NCBI GenBank assembly: GCA_035772735.1
Contig: JASDFA010000020.1
Location: 103,940,001 to 104,004,000 of the forward strand
Source: Datura wrightii
Taxonomy: Eukaryota; Streptophyta; Magnoliopsida; Solanales; Solanaceae
Length of the DNA: 64,000 bases
Reading direction: 5' to 3'
Shown here: one piece after another, positions 35,672 to 46,651 of the stretch
Layout: each line of letters begins with the position of its first letter
Numbering within the stretch: the first letter of the stretch is position 1
The notes under the pieces: model-generated
The model's input: the letters and a program-made list of their open reading frames with translations, nothing else
What the model was told of the DNA's origin: nothing
The model's database searches: none
Position numbers and translations under genes: made by a program

Positions 35672-37375
35672 AGAGTGTACTTGCTTGGAACGAAGTTTAT
35701 TGTCTGGAAGAACAATGTGGCCAATACTTACTTCAAGACTCAACAGAAATTGATTCCAAAGCAGGCTCGGTGGCAGGAGATGTTGGCTGAATATGACTTC
35801 GTGTGGGTGCACAAACCCGGTAGGGAAAACCATGTTGCTGATGCGTTGAGTCGCAAAGAGGTATTTGCTGTTGTTTATTCGCTCACTAGAATTGAATCTG
35901 ATTTACTTGATACAATTAAACTATGTGCTGCGAGTGATCCATTATATGTGAAGTTGATGGATCAAGTGAGGGATGGAACTGTTAGGCGGTATAGGATCGA
36001 GGACGATCTGCTGCATTTCAAAGGGGGGAGAATTGTGTTACCCCAAGGTGAAGGTTTTCGTTGGACTTTGATGAAGGAGACACATGATGTTGCTTACGCT
36101 GGTCATCCGGGTGTTGAGAGGATGATGACATTGCAATCCCGAAGTTATTTCTGGCCGAAAATGGAGGATGACATTGAGGCCTATGTCAAAACTTGTCTTG
36201 TATGTCAGCTTGACAAGTCTGAACGGAAGAAGGAAGTAGGTTTGCTACAAACTCTACCGGTTGCTGAACGTCCTTGGGCTTCCGTTTCTATGGATTTCAT
36301 TAGCGGATTTCCAAAGGTTGATGGTAAGGCGTCAATCATGGTGGTGGTAGACAGATTCTTGAAGTATGGAGTATTAATTGCTGCTCCAACTCTATGTTCC
36401 TCAGAGATAGTTGCTGACTTGTTTATAAGCATGTGATAAAGTATTTTGGTGTTCCAACCGATATTATGAGTGATAGAGATGCTCGATTTACTAGCCGTTT
36501 TTGGACTGCTTTGTTCAAAAGGATGGGTACAGGTTTGAAATTCTCGACTGCAAATCATCCACAAACTGATGGACAAACCTAAAGAATCAATCATCTGCTT
36601 GAGGAGTACTTGAGGCACTATGTGACTGCGAGTCAGAGGAATTGGGTATAGTTGCTGGATAGTGCACAATTTTGCTATAACTTGCATAGGTCGTCGGCTA
36701 CGGAGATGAGTCCTTTCGAGATTGTGTTGGGCAGGCGGCCTGACATGCCACTTGAAGTTGCTAAGAAGAAATCTCAGGGCAAGTGTCCTGCCGCTTACAG
36801 GTATGCCGTGACAAGCAAGAGTTGCTGGCTGAGGCGCAAGGCAGTTTGTGGAAAGCTGCCAAGCGAATGAATAAGTATGCTTAAAAGCATCGCGGTGCAT
36901 TGGACTTTCAGGTTGGTGACAAGGTGTTGCTTAAATTAACACCTCAAATATAGAAGAAGATCAGTAGCAAGACGAGACATCGTGGGCTGATTCCAAACTA
37001 CGACGATCCCTTTAAAGTCGTAGAGAAGGTTGGTGCAGTGGCTTACCAGTTGAATCTGCCGGAACGGCTGAAGGTGCATCCTACTTTCCATGTGAGTTAC
37101 TTGAAGCCTTTTCATGAAGATGCTGAGGATCCAGCAAGGGCGACGGCCAGACGTGCTCCTCCAGATGTGAGACAACAGTATGAGGAGACAATTGAGAAGA
37201 TTCTGGACCACCAGACCTTGGAGCAAAGAAAGAAGAATAGGCGAAATGGAAAGACAAACCCGAATGTGATGCGACTTGGGAAAAGGGGCGTCTTTGTGGA
37301 AGTTCGAAGACCAGATCAAGTCTTACTTAGATTCTTCCTTGTCGAGGACGATGAGCTAATCTGGTGGGGGAAGTT
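35672..37375 (+). pseudogene. Lineage I RNase H end, integrase and chromodomain (copy D)
   Basis: Frame 35675-36436 covers the RNase H C-terminus (ENHVADALSRKEV), the zinc domain (HDVAYAGHPGV, CLVCQLDKS) and the integrase core start (SMDFISGFPKVDGKA). The second core Asp (DRDARFTSRFW) and the TERIN region follow near 36470-36590, with stops. The C-terminal domain and chromodomain-like tail (HPTFHVSYLKPFHED, KILDHQTLEQRKKNRR) lie at 37038-37250, then a frameshift. The polypurine tract GGTGGGGGAAG is at 37363-37373. Confidence 0.87.
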
Positions 37376-38034
37376 TGTTAGCCCCTTGACTTGATCGTAA
37401 GGCCTTGTGCTGAGGACAAGGCAAGGCTATTGGGAAAATGGGCATCACAAGGAATTTACTTGATGGACCTTGACATGAATCAATGTTGCTGATGGAACCG
37501 TGATGACATTATGGCAGACCAACCGGGCATGCGCGGGTGCAGGTCGGCAAGGGCAAGCACGGGTCGGCGGACTTGGGCATTAGGCAGGTGGCCTAGATGC
37601 TAAGTCGATGATGATGAAGGCAAGGCTGATACGGGAAATGGCATGGCATTGCCGTGGCATAGAAAGACAACGGGCGGATGTGAGCCAGGCGAGGCGTTTG
37701 AAAGGAAACTTGGCAATGGACGGCTGTGCGGAGCAGCCGAGGCAGACATGCGCTGGCACGAAGACTTGGCGCGCAGACATGGCGCCAAGGCAGGCAAGGG
37801 CACACGCAGGCATGGCGCGAAGCAGGCAACACACGCGCGCACGCGCGCAAGGCATGCACAGCATATGCGGGCGGTTGGGCAGTTTCCTAGAATCTGGGCG
37901 CCTCTGGCCTAGTCAGTAAAGGCAGTTGTAACTTTCAAATTTTTAATTCGAATTTCCTATCAGCTGGGGATTTCAACTGAATTTAGGAGGGAATTTTGTA
38001 AGCCATGTGGCATGGGGTGTGGGCTAATTTAAAA
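37376..38034 (+). repeat. Lineage I 3' LTR, truncated (copy D)
   Basis: Starts TGTTAGCCCCTTGAC right after the polypurine tract. It is a relative of the minus-strand LTR 38053-39053 in opposite orientation and stops about 300 bases short of the LTR end. It is GC-rich, which creates long chance reading frames on both strands (37580-37919) that I reject as genes. Confidence 0.87.
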
Positions 38035-38050
38035 CCTGGCTCTGATACCA
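38035..38050 (-). other. tRNA-iMet primer binding site of a minus-strand lineage I element
   Basis: Read on the minus strand: TGGTATCAGAGCCAGG, two bases after the LTR end at 38053. The internal region that should follow is missing, because the opposite-oriented truncated LTR begins immediately. Confidence 0.9.
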
Positions 38051-38052
38051 GT

Positions 38053-39053
38053 TGTTACAGGGTCAATTTTTGTTTTACGCAACACTCTTGACACTGCACG
38101 ACAGTCACACGCACACAGCCGCTATGACTCGGCCTACAAGTTTGCCTTTATGATCCATTTGACACTTAGACTATTTCGCACAATCACAATATTAGGCACA
38201 AACGTACATACGGGAACACTCCCAACTTTGTATATAACTAATGTACAAAGAATACACAAGGCCTCAAAACTATTTGTCCAAAAAGATAGACTAACACACT
38301 ATCTTTTTTGCTTCACTCATTGCCTTAGGCAGCATAGACTAACTCCCTTTTAAAATTAGCCCATTCCCCATGCCACATGGCTTACCAAATTCCCTCCTAA
38401 ATTCAGTTGACATACCCAACTGATAGGCATTTTGAATTCAAAATTTGGAAGTTACAACTACCCTTGCTGACTAGGCCAGAGGCGCCCAGATTCCAGGAAA
38501 CTGCCCAACCACCTGCATGTGTTGCGCATGCCTTGAGCACGCGCGCGCGTGCGTTGGCCCTTGGCGCCTTCGTGCGCCTTCACACCAACCGTGCGCGCCT
38601 AGCCTGCTTCTCTCCATGCCTGCGCGCGCTCTTTCCTACCTTCGTGCCATGTCTGCGCGCCAAGTCTTCATGCCAGCGCATGTCTGCCTCGGCTGCTCCG
38701 CACAGCGGCCCATGGCCTAGTTTCCTCGCCAACGCCTCACCTAGGTCACATCCGCCCGTTGTCTTTCTATGCCACGACAATGTCATGCCATTGCCCATGT
38801 CAGCCTTGCCTTCATCATCATCAACTTGGCATCTAGGCCACCTACCTAGTGCCCAAGTCTGCCGACCCGTGCCTGCCCTTGTCGACCTGCACTTGCGCAT
38901 GCCCGGTTGGTCTGCCACAATGCTATCATGGTTCCATCAGAAACATGGAGTCATGCCAAGGCTCATCATGTAAATGCCTTATCATGCCCATTTTTCCACA
39001 AGCCTTGCCTTACCCTCGGCACAAGGTCCTACGATCAAGTCAAGGGGCTAACA
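38053..39053 (-). repeat. Lineage I LTR, complete
   Basis: 1001 bp. On the minus strand it begins TGTTAGCCCCTTGAC (39053) and ends CCTGTAACA (38053). The polypurine tract of the minus-strand element lies at 39054-39066 on one side and a primer site lies on the other, so this LTR serves as 3' LTR of one unit and has the flank of a 5' LTR as well. The inner part is GC-rich with CG-dense runs near 38540-38560. Confidence 0.9.
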
Positions 39054-39666
39054 AACTTCCCCCACCAGATTAGCTCATCGTCCTCGACGAGGCAGAATCT
39101 AAGTAAGCCTTGATCTGGTCTTCAAACTGCCACAAAGAAGCCCCTTTCTCCCAAGTCGCATCACATTCAAGTTTGTCTTTCCATTGATACAGAAACTCTG
39201 TCCGCCTATTCTTCTTGCTTTGCCCCAAGGTCTGGTGGTCCAGAATCTTCTCAATCTCCTCATACTGTTGTCTCACAACCAGAGGAGGACGTCTGGCCAT
39301 CACCCTTGATGGATCCTCTGCATCTTCATGAAAGGGCTTCAAGTAACTCACATGAAAAGTAGGATGCACCTTCAGTCGTTCCGACAGATTCAACCGGTAA
39401 GCCACTGCACCAACCTTCTCTACGACTTCAAAGGGACCGTCGTACTTTGGAATCAGCCCATGATGTCTTGTCTTGCTACTGATCTTCTTCCATATTTGAG
39501 GTGTTAATTTCAGCAACACCTTATCACCAACCTGAAAGTCCAATGCATGACGATGCTTGTCAGCATACTTCTTCATTCGCTTGGCAGCTTTCTGCAAACT
39601 GTCTTGCGCCTCACCCAGCAACTCTTGCTTGTCATGTGCATACCTGTAAGCGGCAGGACACTTGCC
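39054..39666 (-). pseudogene. Lineage I integrase C-terminus and chromodomain (copy B)
   Basis: Frame 39070-39621 is open for 183 codons. It covers the integrase C-terminal domain (FQVGDKVLLKLTPQIWKK, IPKYDGPFEVVEKVGAVAYRLN, HPTFHVSYLKPFHED) and a chromodomain-like tail (EKILDHQTLGQSKKNRRTEF, ATWEKGASLWQFEDQI). It is the clearest chromodomain of lineage I in the window and the main basis for calling the family a chromovirus. A stop at about 39667-39669 separates it from the integrase core. Confidence 0.9.
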
Positions 39667-40328
39667 CTAAGATTTATGCTTAGCAACTTCAAGTGGCGTG
39701 TCAGGCTGCCTGCCCAACACAATCTCGAAAGGACTCATCTCCGTAGCCGACAACCTGTGCAAGTTATAGCAAAACTGTGCACTGTCCAGCAACGCTACCC
39801 AATTCCTTTGACTCGCAGTCACATAGTGCCTCAAGTACTCCACAAGCAGATAATTGATTCTTTCAATCTGTCCATCAGTTTGTGGATGATTTGCTGTCGA
39901 GAATTTCAAATATGTACCCATCAATTTGAACAAAGCAGTCCAAAAAAATGGCTAGTAAATCGAGCATCTCTATCACTCACAATGTCGGTTGGAACACAAA
40001 AATACTTTATCACATGCTTATAAAACAATTCAGCAGCTATCATCGAGGAACATAGAGTTGGAGCAGCAATGAATACCCCATACTTCGAGAATCTGTCTAC
40101 CACCACCATGATTGATGCCTTACCATCAACCTTTGGAAATCTGCTAATGAAATCCATAGAAACAGAAGCCCAAGGATGTTCAGCAACCGGTAGAGGTTGT
40201 AGCAAACCTGTTTCCTTCTTCCGTTCAGACTTGTCAAGCTGACATATAAGGCAAGTCTTGACATAGGCCTCAATGTCATCCTCCATTTTCAGCCAGAAAT
40301 AACTTCGGGACAGCAATGCCATCATCCT
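39667..40328 (-). pseudogene. Lineage I integrase zinc domain and core (copy B)
   Basis: Two overlapping frames, 39921-40325 and 39667-39933, split by an indel near 39930-39950. The zinc-domain Cys pair is in CLICQLDKS. The core has SMDFISRFPKVDGKA, VVDRFSKYGVFIAAP, IVSDRDARFTSHF and, in the second frame, NHPQTDGQIERINYLL. A stop near 40330 separates the His pair (HDAAYAGHPGV, in the adjoining frame) from the Cys pair. Confidence 0.88.
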
Positions 40329-41700
40329 CTAAACACCCGGATGACCAGCATAAGCAGCATCATGCGTCTTCTTCATCAAAGTCCGGCGCAAACCTGCACC
40401 TTGGGGTACCACGATTCTCCCCCCTTTGATATGCAGTAGATCGTCCTCGATCCAATACCGCCTAACAGTTCCATCCCTCACTTTATCCATCAACTTCACA
40501 TAAAATGGATCATTCGCAGCACATAGTTTAATTATATCAAGTAAATCAGATTCAATTCTAGTGAGCGAATAAACAGCAGCAAATACCTCTTTGCGACTCA
40601 ACGCATCAGGAACCTGGTTTTCTCTGTCGGGTTTGTGCACCCACACGAAGTCATATTCAGCCAGCATCTCCTGCAACCGAGCCTGCTTTGGACTCAATTT
40701 CTGTTGAGTCTTGAAGTATGTATTGGCCACGTTGTCCGTCCGGACAACAAACTTCGTTCCAAGCAAGTACACTCGCCAAACTTGAAGGCAATGGATCACA
40801 TCAACCATTTCCTTCTCATGGGCAGAATACCGTTGCTCTGCGATATTCAATTTTCTACTCTCTATTGCTACTGGATGACCTTCTTGGACCAGCACACTAC
40901 ACACAGCAAAATCTGATGCATCAGTGTGGACCTCAAATGGCATATCAAAATCTGGCAGCCTTAGGATTGGCTCGAATGCGATGGCCTCCTTCAAGGCAGT
41001 GAAAGCCTTTGCACATGCATCTGTCCAAGTCCATTTGACATTTTTCCTCAGCAAATCTGTCAATGGGGCAGCCTTCCTGGAATAGCCAGCAATAAATTTT
41101 CGGTAGTAGTTTGCCAAACCCAAAAACGGTCTCAATTCTTTTACCCCGCTTGGTGCCTGCCAATCAACAATTGCCTGCACCTTTTTGGGATCCATCCGAA
41201 CCTGGTTTTCACTAACCAAGTGTCCCAAAAATTTGATTTCCCGTTTAGCAAAATCACACTTTTCCATTTTCACATAGATTTGGAAATCTCTAAGGCGTAC
41301 ACCATCTCTAAATGCAGCAAATGATCTTCGATAGTCCTGCTATAAATGACTATGTCATCTAAGTATACTACTACAAAGTCATCAAGATAGTCATAAAGAA
41401 AATTATTCATTAAGTTGCAAAAGGTAACCAGTGCATTAGTCAGCCCAAACGACATTACAAGGAATTCAAAGCTACCGTATCTAGTTACACACGTGGTCTT
41501 AGGGGCATCCCCCTCGGCTATGAGAACTTGCCAATAGCCTGACCTCAAGTATAACTTAGTAAAAAAACTAGCCTTAGACAGCCTAACAAGTAAATCTTGG
41601 ATCAGTGGTAACGGGTACTTGTTCTTCATAGTTACCTTGTTCAGCGCCCAGTAATCCACGCACGTCCTCAAAGAGCCATCCTGTTTCTTTTGGAAAAGGA
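40329..41700 (-). pseudogene. Lineage I RT and RNase H (copy B)
   Basis: RT 41270-41671 includes CVDYWALNK, MSFGLTNALVTFCNLMN and YLDD in VVVYLDDIVIYS (near 41360). A deletion of about ten bases near 41300 removes part of the VLQRLRDF segment seen at 24590. A 314-codon frame, 40329-41273, continues through the tether, RNase H (PFEVHTDASDFAVCSVLVQ, near 40900) and into the integrase zinc domain. Confidence 0.9.
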
Positions 41701-42300
41701 CTGGTGCGCCAAATAGAGCCTTGACCCTGGCAGCAACTCAATTTTGTGGTCTATTTCCCTCTTCAGCGGCAACTGTCTAGGCAGTTCAGGCGACAAAATC
41801 TTTGAATTTTCCCAGCAACTCTACAACATCATCAGGGACTTCCATCTACAAATCTGGCTTGACTTCCACCAAGGCAGTGAGGTAAGTAGTCTCACTGCTC
41901 TTCAAGCCTTTGTCAAATGCAGCAACCGACACCAACGCAGCAATCCCTGTGTTCTTTGACTTACTAATGCTTGCTTCACATGGGCTGATCCCCTTGACAA
42001 AGCCAGGATCCTTTTCACCCATAAACATCAAACCATCAAGATGAGGAATTGGAGAAACTTTACACTTCCTCATAAAATCAATCCTAATCATGAGATTAAA
42101 ATCATCAAGCGGCACCACTGTCAAATTATGCAAACTTGACCAGTGTCCTATACTCAACGGCACGTCCAGCGCCTGTCCAAGACCAGGTTGTGCTGGTGAG
42201 TTTATAACCTTCATCTTTGTTGGACATTAAGTCACCCTCAGCCCGTATTCCTTGATTGTCTTGGTCAACGTATGAGTAGCACCTGTATCAACCATAGTTA
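41701..42300 (-). pseudogene. Lineage I protease (copy B)
   Basis: The active-site segment TMVDTGATHTLTKT is encoded at about 42255-42300 and the body follows at 41846-42214 (LHNLTVVPLDDFNLMIRIDFMRK). Stops occur near 42230 and 41845. Near 41722 about 80 bases of the linker-RT boundary present in copy A (near 265-365) are deleted, so the RT N-terminus is lost. Confidence 0.85.
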
Positions 42301-43523
42301 CTACCGGTCTGTCCCCAATCATGACTTCCACATAACATCATATTGGAGTAAGCGTACGTCAAGTCTTCCACAGAATCTGCAGCATTCACAAGAGCAACTA
42401 AATTAGCGGCATCATCTTCTTCTTCATCAACCTGTTCTGCCACGTTTTCCACCAACGTGTTCAGCAACTTCAGCAGGTTGATATTGGCAGCAACTTCCCC
42501 CTTTTCCGCCACACTCTCTTCTTCAGCAAGAAGAGCATTCACCTTGTCTTTATTGGGACAGTTTCGTACCTGATGCCCTGGTTTTTGGCGCGTCCACCAG
42601 ACCTTCTCACTCATCGGCTTGTCATTTTTTGATGAAGCAGCCACAACTTTTCCCTTGCCTTTTTCATTTCCCTCAGATTTTCGATGATCCTTCTTCCAGT
42701 CTTTCCCCTTCTCCCTTTTCTTTTCCCTATTCGTGGGAGTAGGGTCAGAAAGCACACTTTTTGAATGAAAATCGATCAAAGCATCAGCAGCCGCAATTGC
42801 ACTCGGCAGATCTTGCACTTTCTGCCGACGCAACTCATTTTGCGCCCAGCCTTGCATCCCAGCAATGAAGTTATGCAACTTTTCCTCGTCTGACATATTT
42901 TTGATGTCCAACAACTAGGAAGAAAAGTCCTTCACATACTCACGAATTGAACCAACCTGTCTCAAGCGTTTCAGCCTGTCCCTAGCAACCCAAGTCGAAT
43001 TGCTAGGCAGAAATTTGTCTCTTAGCGCCTCCCGCAACTGCGCCCATGTCTCAACCTTGAGCCTTCCTGCGCTAACATCATTAGCACTTTTGGTGCGCCA
43101 CCACAGAATCGCATCCCCTCTGAAATAGCGAACTACCATCGTCAACTTGTAATTTTCAGGGACATGAGCAGAAGTAAAATAATGTTCCATGTCCCACAAA
43201 AACTTTTCAAGTTCCTTGGCGCCCCGAATCCCATCAAACGACTTTGGTTCTGGGATTTTGATCTTGGCAGCATACTCCTCGCCAACCCGGCCAGAATTGG
43301 CTACTGCCTTGTGGAGCACCATCACCTCCGCCTTAAGATCTTCATTTTCTTTGGCCAATTCCTCAAACTTCGCAGCACTTTCCTCCCAAAAGTTGAGAAA
43401 ATCAGAAAATTGGCCATCAACCTGCTCACGGTAGTGACGCAGTTCCAAGTTGAGACCATGGATCTGTGACAGCATGTCCACTAGATCGCTTGTGTCTTCA
43501 GTGATTCCCACCAGCAAATCCAT
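42301..43523 (-). pseudogene. Lineage I gag (copy B)
   Basis: Best preserved lineage I gag. Frame 42915-43523 is open from ATG 43521-43523 through the coiled coil and gag core to an in-frame TAG at 42915-42917. It then continues in the same frame at 42288-42914. The zinc-knuckle region reads WWTRQKPGHQVRNC, so the first two Cys are lost (Cys to Trp and Cys to Arg) and zinc binding is not expected. The TAG is shared with copy A. Confidence 0.9.
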
Positions 43524-43675
43524 TGGGTTTGTCTTTCAATAATTTTATGGCAAGCGTATGATAACAATGGTGGATACCGGAGCTACTCATACGTTTGTTA
43601 ATGACAAAGTTGCTGCCAAGAATAGGCTGAAGCTGAGGAAGTGCCCATCGTATGTCCAAATTGTTAATTTGGCAG
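43524..43675 (+). pseudogene. Lineage II protease stub (copy B)
   Basis: Head-to-head with the gag start as in copy A. ATG at 43558 begins MITMVDTGATHTFVND. It breaks off near 43670, where 28 bases present in copy A (about 2305-2332) are missing. Confidence 0.8.
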
Positions 43676-45102
43676 CGTCATGATTTACAATTTAAACTTG
43701 ATGAAATAATAGAAGTTATAATTTCTTAAATCTTGTCCTTTTTTCTTGTTCCAGTACGTATTACCTTAGGTAGCTTTGATATCCCACTATTCCCATTTGT
43801 CGAGAGTATGTATGTTATTTAGTTACAATGACTAGTATGCAACTCTTTGCAGTTATTGAAGCTTATGTATCATGCTCCTGCTACCGGTGGTTACCATCAA
43901 GGTGTGTAGGCTATGATCTGGAGGCTTGTCAATCCTGTTGTACAACGTTATGTCCCTTTCTTGAATGCTCCTATATCTACTATTCAGAGATGGTGGTTCA
44001 GGTAGAAGACTTACTGAAAGATATACCAGAGTTGTAGGGCAGGAAATACTTCTTTGGGATTTTACTTTGTCCTGAAGGGTGAATATAAACTAGAATTGTC
44101 TAGTTAACTATTGCTAATAATTGCCTTTGGGGTTACTTCCAGGTTTTCCATTTTTTTGGCCCAGAGGGATGTGACAAGATGTGATTTTTCCTCTGCTCAA
44201 CTGTTTTGTTTTATAAACATCACTACCCAAAATATTGTTTAAATTGTTCAAGAACTGTAGTTTTAATATCAACTAATCACTTGTATTCCTCTTGCTTGTT
44301 TTGATTTTTGACACCTAGTCCTACATCACTCCATGAATGGTGATCCTTTGATTCGTCGACAAAGTTATGCTGGGATCATAATGCATGTGTTGTTTAAATG
44401 TGTATTAAGTGCATATACTTCTTTGGTGAATGTTCGGTTCGTAGCATTGGAAATGGGTCGTACAGTGCCTAATGAAAGCATGTATATGGTTCTATGTTGG
44501 ATAGATAGTATTTAGTTTATTTCAAAATTTTAAATATTACGTATTGGCCAATTACTATTTTATCGAGTATGGTAAAATCTATTTTTAAAGGATAAAAGAG
44601 ATGAATAACATTTCGCTACGAGTGTTGGTACTTTTAATATAATGATTTAGCATCTGTTTGTCGTGTGAATCGCGTTAAAATGAAAAAAAATTATACATTT
44701 AACATTAAACATAAAAAAGTCAACTAACATTTTACAAAGAAATTTCATGCTTTAAAACTATTTCTTTCATTTATTTGTTATAGTTTTTTCGTATTGCTCT
44801 TCTAAAGAAATTATCAATTTGACTCATCCCGAATCTAAAGAAAAAAGTTTAAGAATTAACCTCAGATATGCGGGTTCAAAAGCACTCATAAAGAAAAAGG
44901 TATAGTTACACAATTAAAATGAGAAAAAAATTTATGTAAGTAAATTTTATGATTTTAGTTTCTAATATTAATAAGAAAAGATTTAATATAAAAAATTTAG
45001 TTATATGTAAAATAATAAATATTAAAAACTAATTATAGTGTAAAATCAAAATTTTAAAAGTTAAAAAGTCAACAAAATATTTTACAAAAATTTAGTTTTA
45101 AA
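43676..45102. repeat. Spacer, direct duplicate of 2331-3765
   Basis: Same order and orientation as 2331-3765, with scattered substitutions and small indels. No gene seen. The frame at 43828-44037 is shorter than its counterpart because of a TAG near 44035, which speaks against coding. Confidence 0.75.
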
Positions 45103-45107
45103 TATAA
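45103..45107. other. Unfilled insertion site for the Tekay-type element
   Basis: Single TATAA, with the left flank matching 3740-3770 and the right flank matching 14272 onward. This is the sequence state before insertion. Confidence 0.93.
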
Positions 45108-45455
45108 AAAGATCAACTAACATTTTACAAAGGTGCTTCATAAGTTTAAACTATTTTGCATTAAAAATTATTCTGCCAGGAACCCTAATGTCCATAGAGA
45201 ATATAAAATTGAATATTAACCAACGATTTTTTTATGTTTTTTAATATGGATAAATTATAAATGTCCTATTTATTCTTTTTTTAAAAAAAATTTCGCTTTT
45301 AATCTACGATAATTACTCTACATTGGAGATATTAATTGGAAATGAGTTTTTTCACTTGTTCTGTTCTTCCTTTTCCTTTTTTTTTATCATAGAATAATTT
45401 TTCTACGAGTTTTTCACTTATTTCTCTTTTTATTTTTAATGGTGAAAAATATAAA
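45108..45455. repeat. AT-rich spacer, duplicate of 14277-14624
   Basis: No gene seen. It joins directly to the interior of the copia LTR near 45456 at a short AATT shared sequence. About 240 bases present in copy A, including the first 120 of the LTR, were deleted. Confidence 0.7.
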
Positions 45456-46651
45456 ATTTCGCTCTCCAGGTCTGCAGTCTTCTACTATAGCCTGAATAAT
45501 ATCCGAATAAGGAATACTTGTGTGGGCAAATACTGTTTTTCAGAAAAGATGATCTTTTCAAGGACGAAAAAACTCTATTTATAATCACGTTTTTAGGGTG
45601 TAAAATCCTAATCCAAAACGTATAGGATTCCTACTTTCCATGTATATTCACGTGTTTTCAAAGGGTATGAAACCCAAAATTGTGTACTACTTACCTTTTT
45701 GAAGCTGTCCAAAATCTTGTAGGATTTTACTACTTCAAGAAAACAGGTTTCTTCCTTTTCCAAGTTCTTTAATTAATCAGGCATAGTAGGGACCACAAAT
45801 TTAATTAGTGAGACTTTCAATTATGGTATTAATTCGAAATAATGAATGAATTAACCTACCATAATAAATCACAGATTATTCCACTAAAAATCCGTAATTT
45901 CACTCCTCGGTATAATTTCAAAACCAATCATTAAATTCTTATTTAACTCCCCACGTTAAGATTACAAATACCAACCAATCAAATTAAATTTCTAACTATT
46001 TAATTCATTGATCAATTTAATCCTTTATTCAAACGCTTAACTTATTTCATGTGACAGAACAGAATCCACCTGCAGGGTTTTCACATGAAACCTTATAAGC
46101 AATCATAAAGGGGTATCATCAATCTCAAGGTCGAGACATGGATTTAATCAACTAACTATTATTTCACAAATATCATTTGTCATCATCCAACCTATCATTT
46201 GATCATAATAATTATATCAAGATTAAGAGTATAAGTACATTTAATGACTTGGAGAATTTATTTTACTAAGTTAGACAAAATATTTTTCTCTACTTGGTCC
46301 GTTCAATACATACAAAATGTACTAGCACAAGAAGTTGGAATAACACCATTTCCATAATCAAGATAAATTACATTTAATCTTGTGCTACAATCATATCGAT
46401 AAATTCATCCAATTTTCATCTTAGATTGTGAACATATATAAACTTTATACTTATAAGAACTAATGATTTAATCTTTTGTGTATAAACTAAACTCTATACA
46501 CCAAATCATCTACTATATAAGTAAAGGCGCACATGCAAAAATGATCTATCTAAAACAAGACTTTATTAATCCAATAAATAAAATAAAAGTCCTATGCAAA
46601 ACTGAAACATTAACATTATACTAAAACCACATGGTTAAGTATATCCTAACA
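45456..46651 (-). repeat. 3' LTR of Ty1/copia element (copy B), end-truncated
   Basis: Matches 14864-16022 and the far LTR at 54009-55393. Its minus-strand start TGTTAGGATATAC is at 46651. The other end is lost to the deletion at 45455. Confidence 0.87.

Noticed and set aside
37580..37919. Several long overlapping reading frames on both strands in GC-rich DNA
   Set aside because: They lie inside the lineage I LTR, overlap in many frames, and are not preserved in the related LTR at 38053-39053. GC-rich composition lowers stop frequency by chance.
38407..38973. 188-codon frame
   Set aside because: It lies within the complete lineage I LTR. The composition is Pro, Ala and Cys-rich without any domain and the frame is not maintained in the sister LTR.
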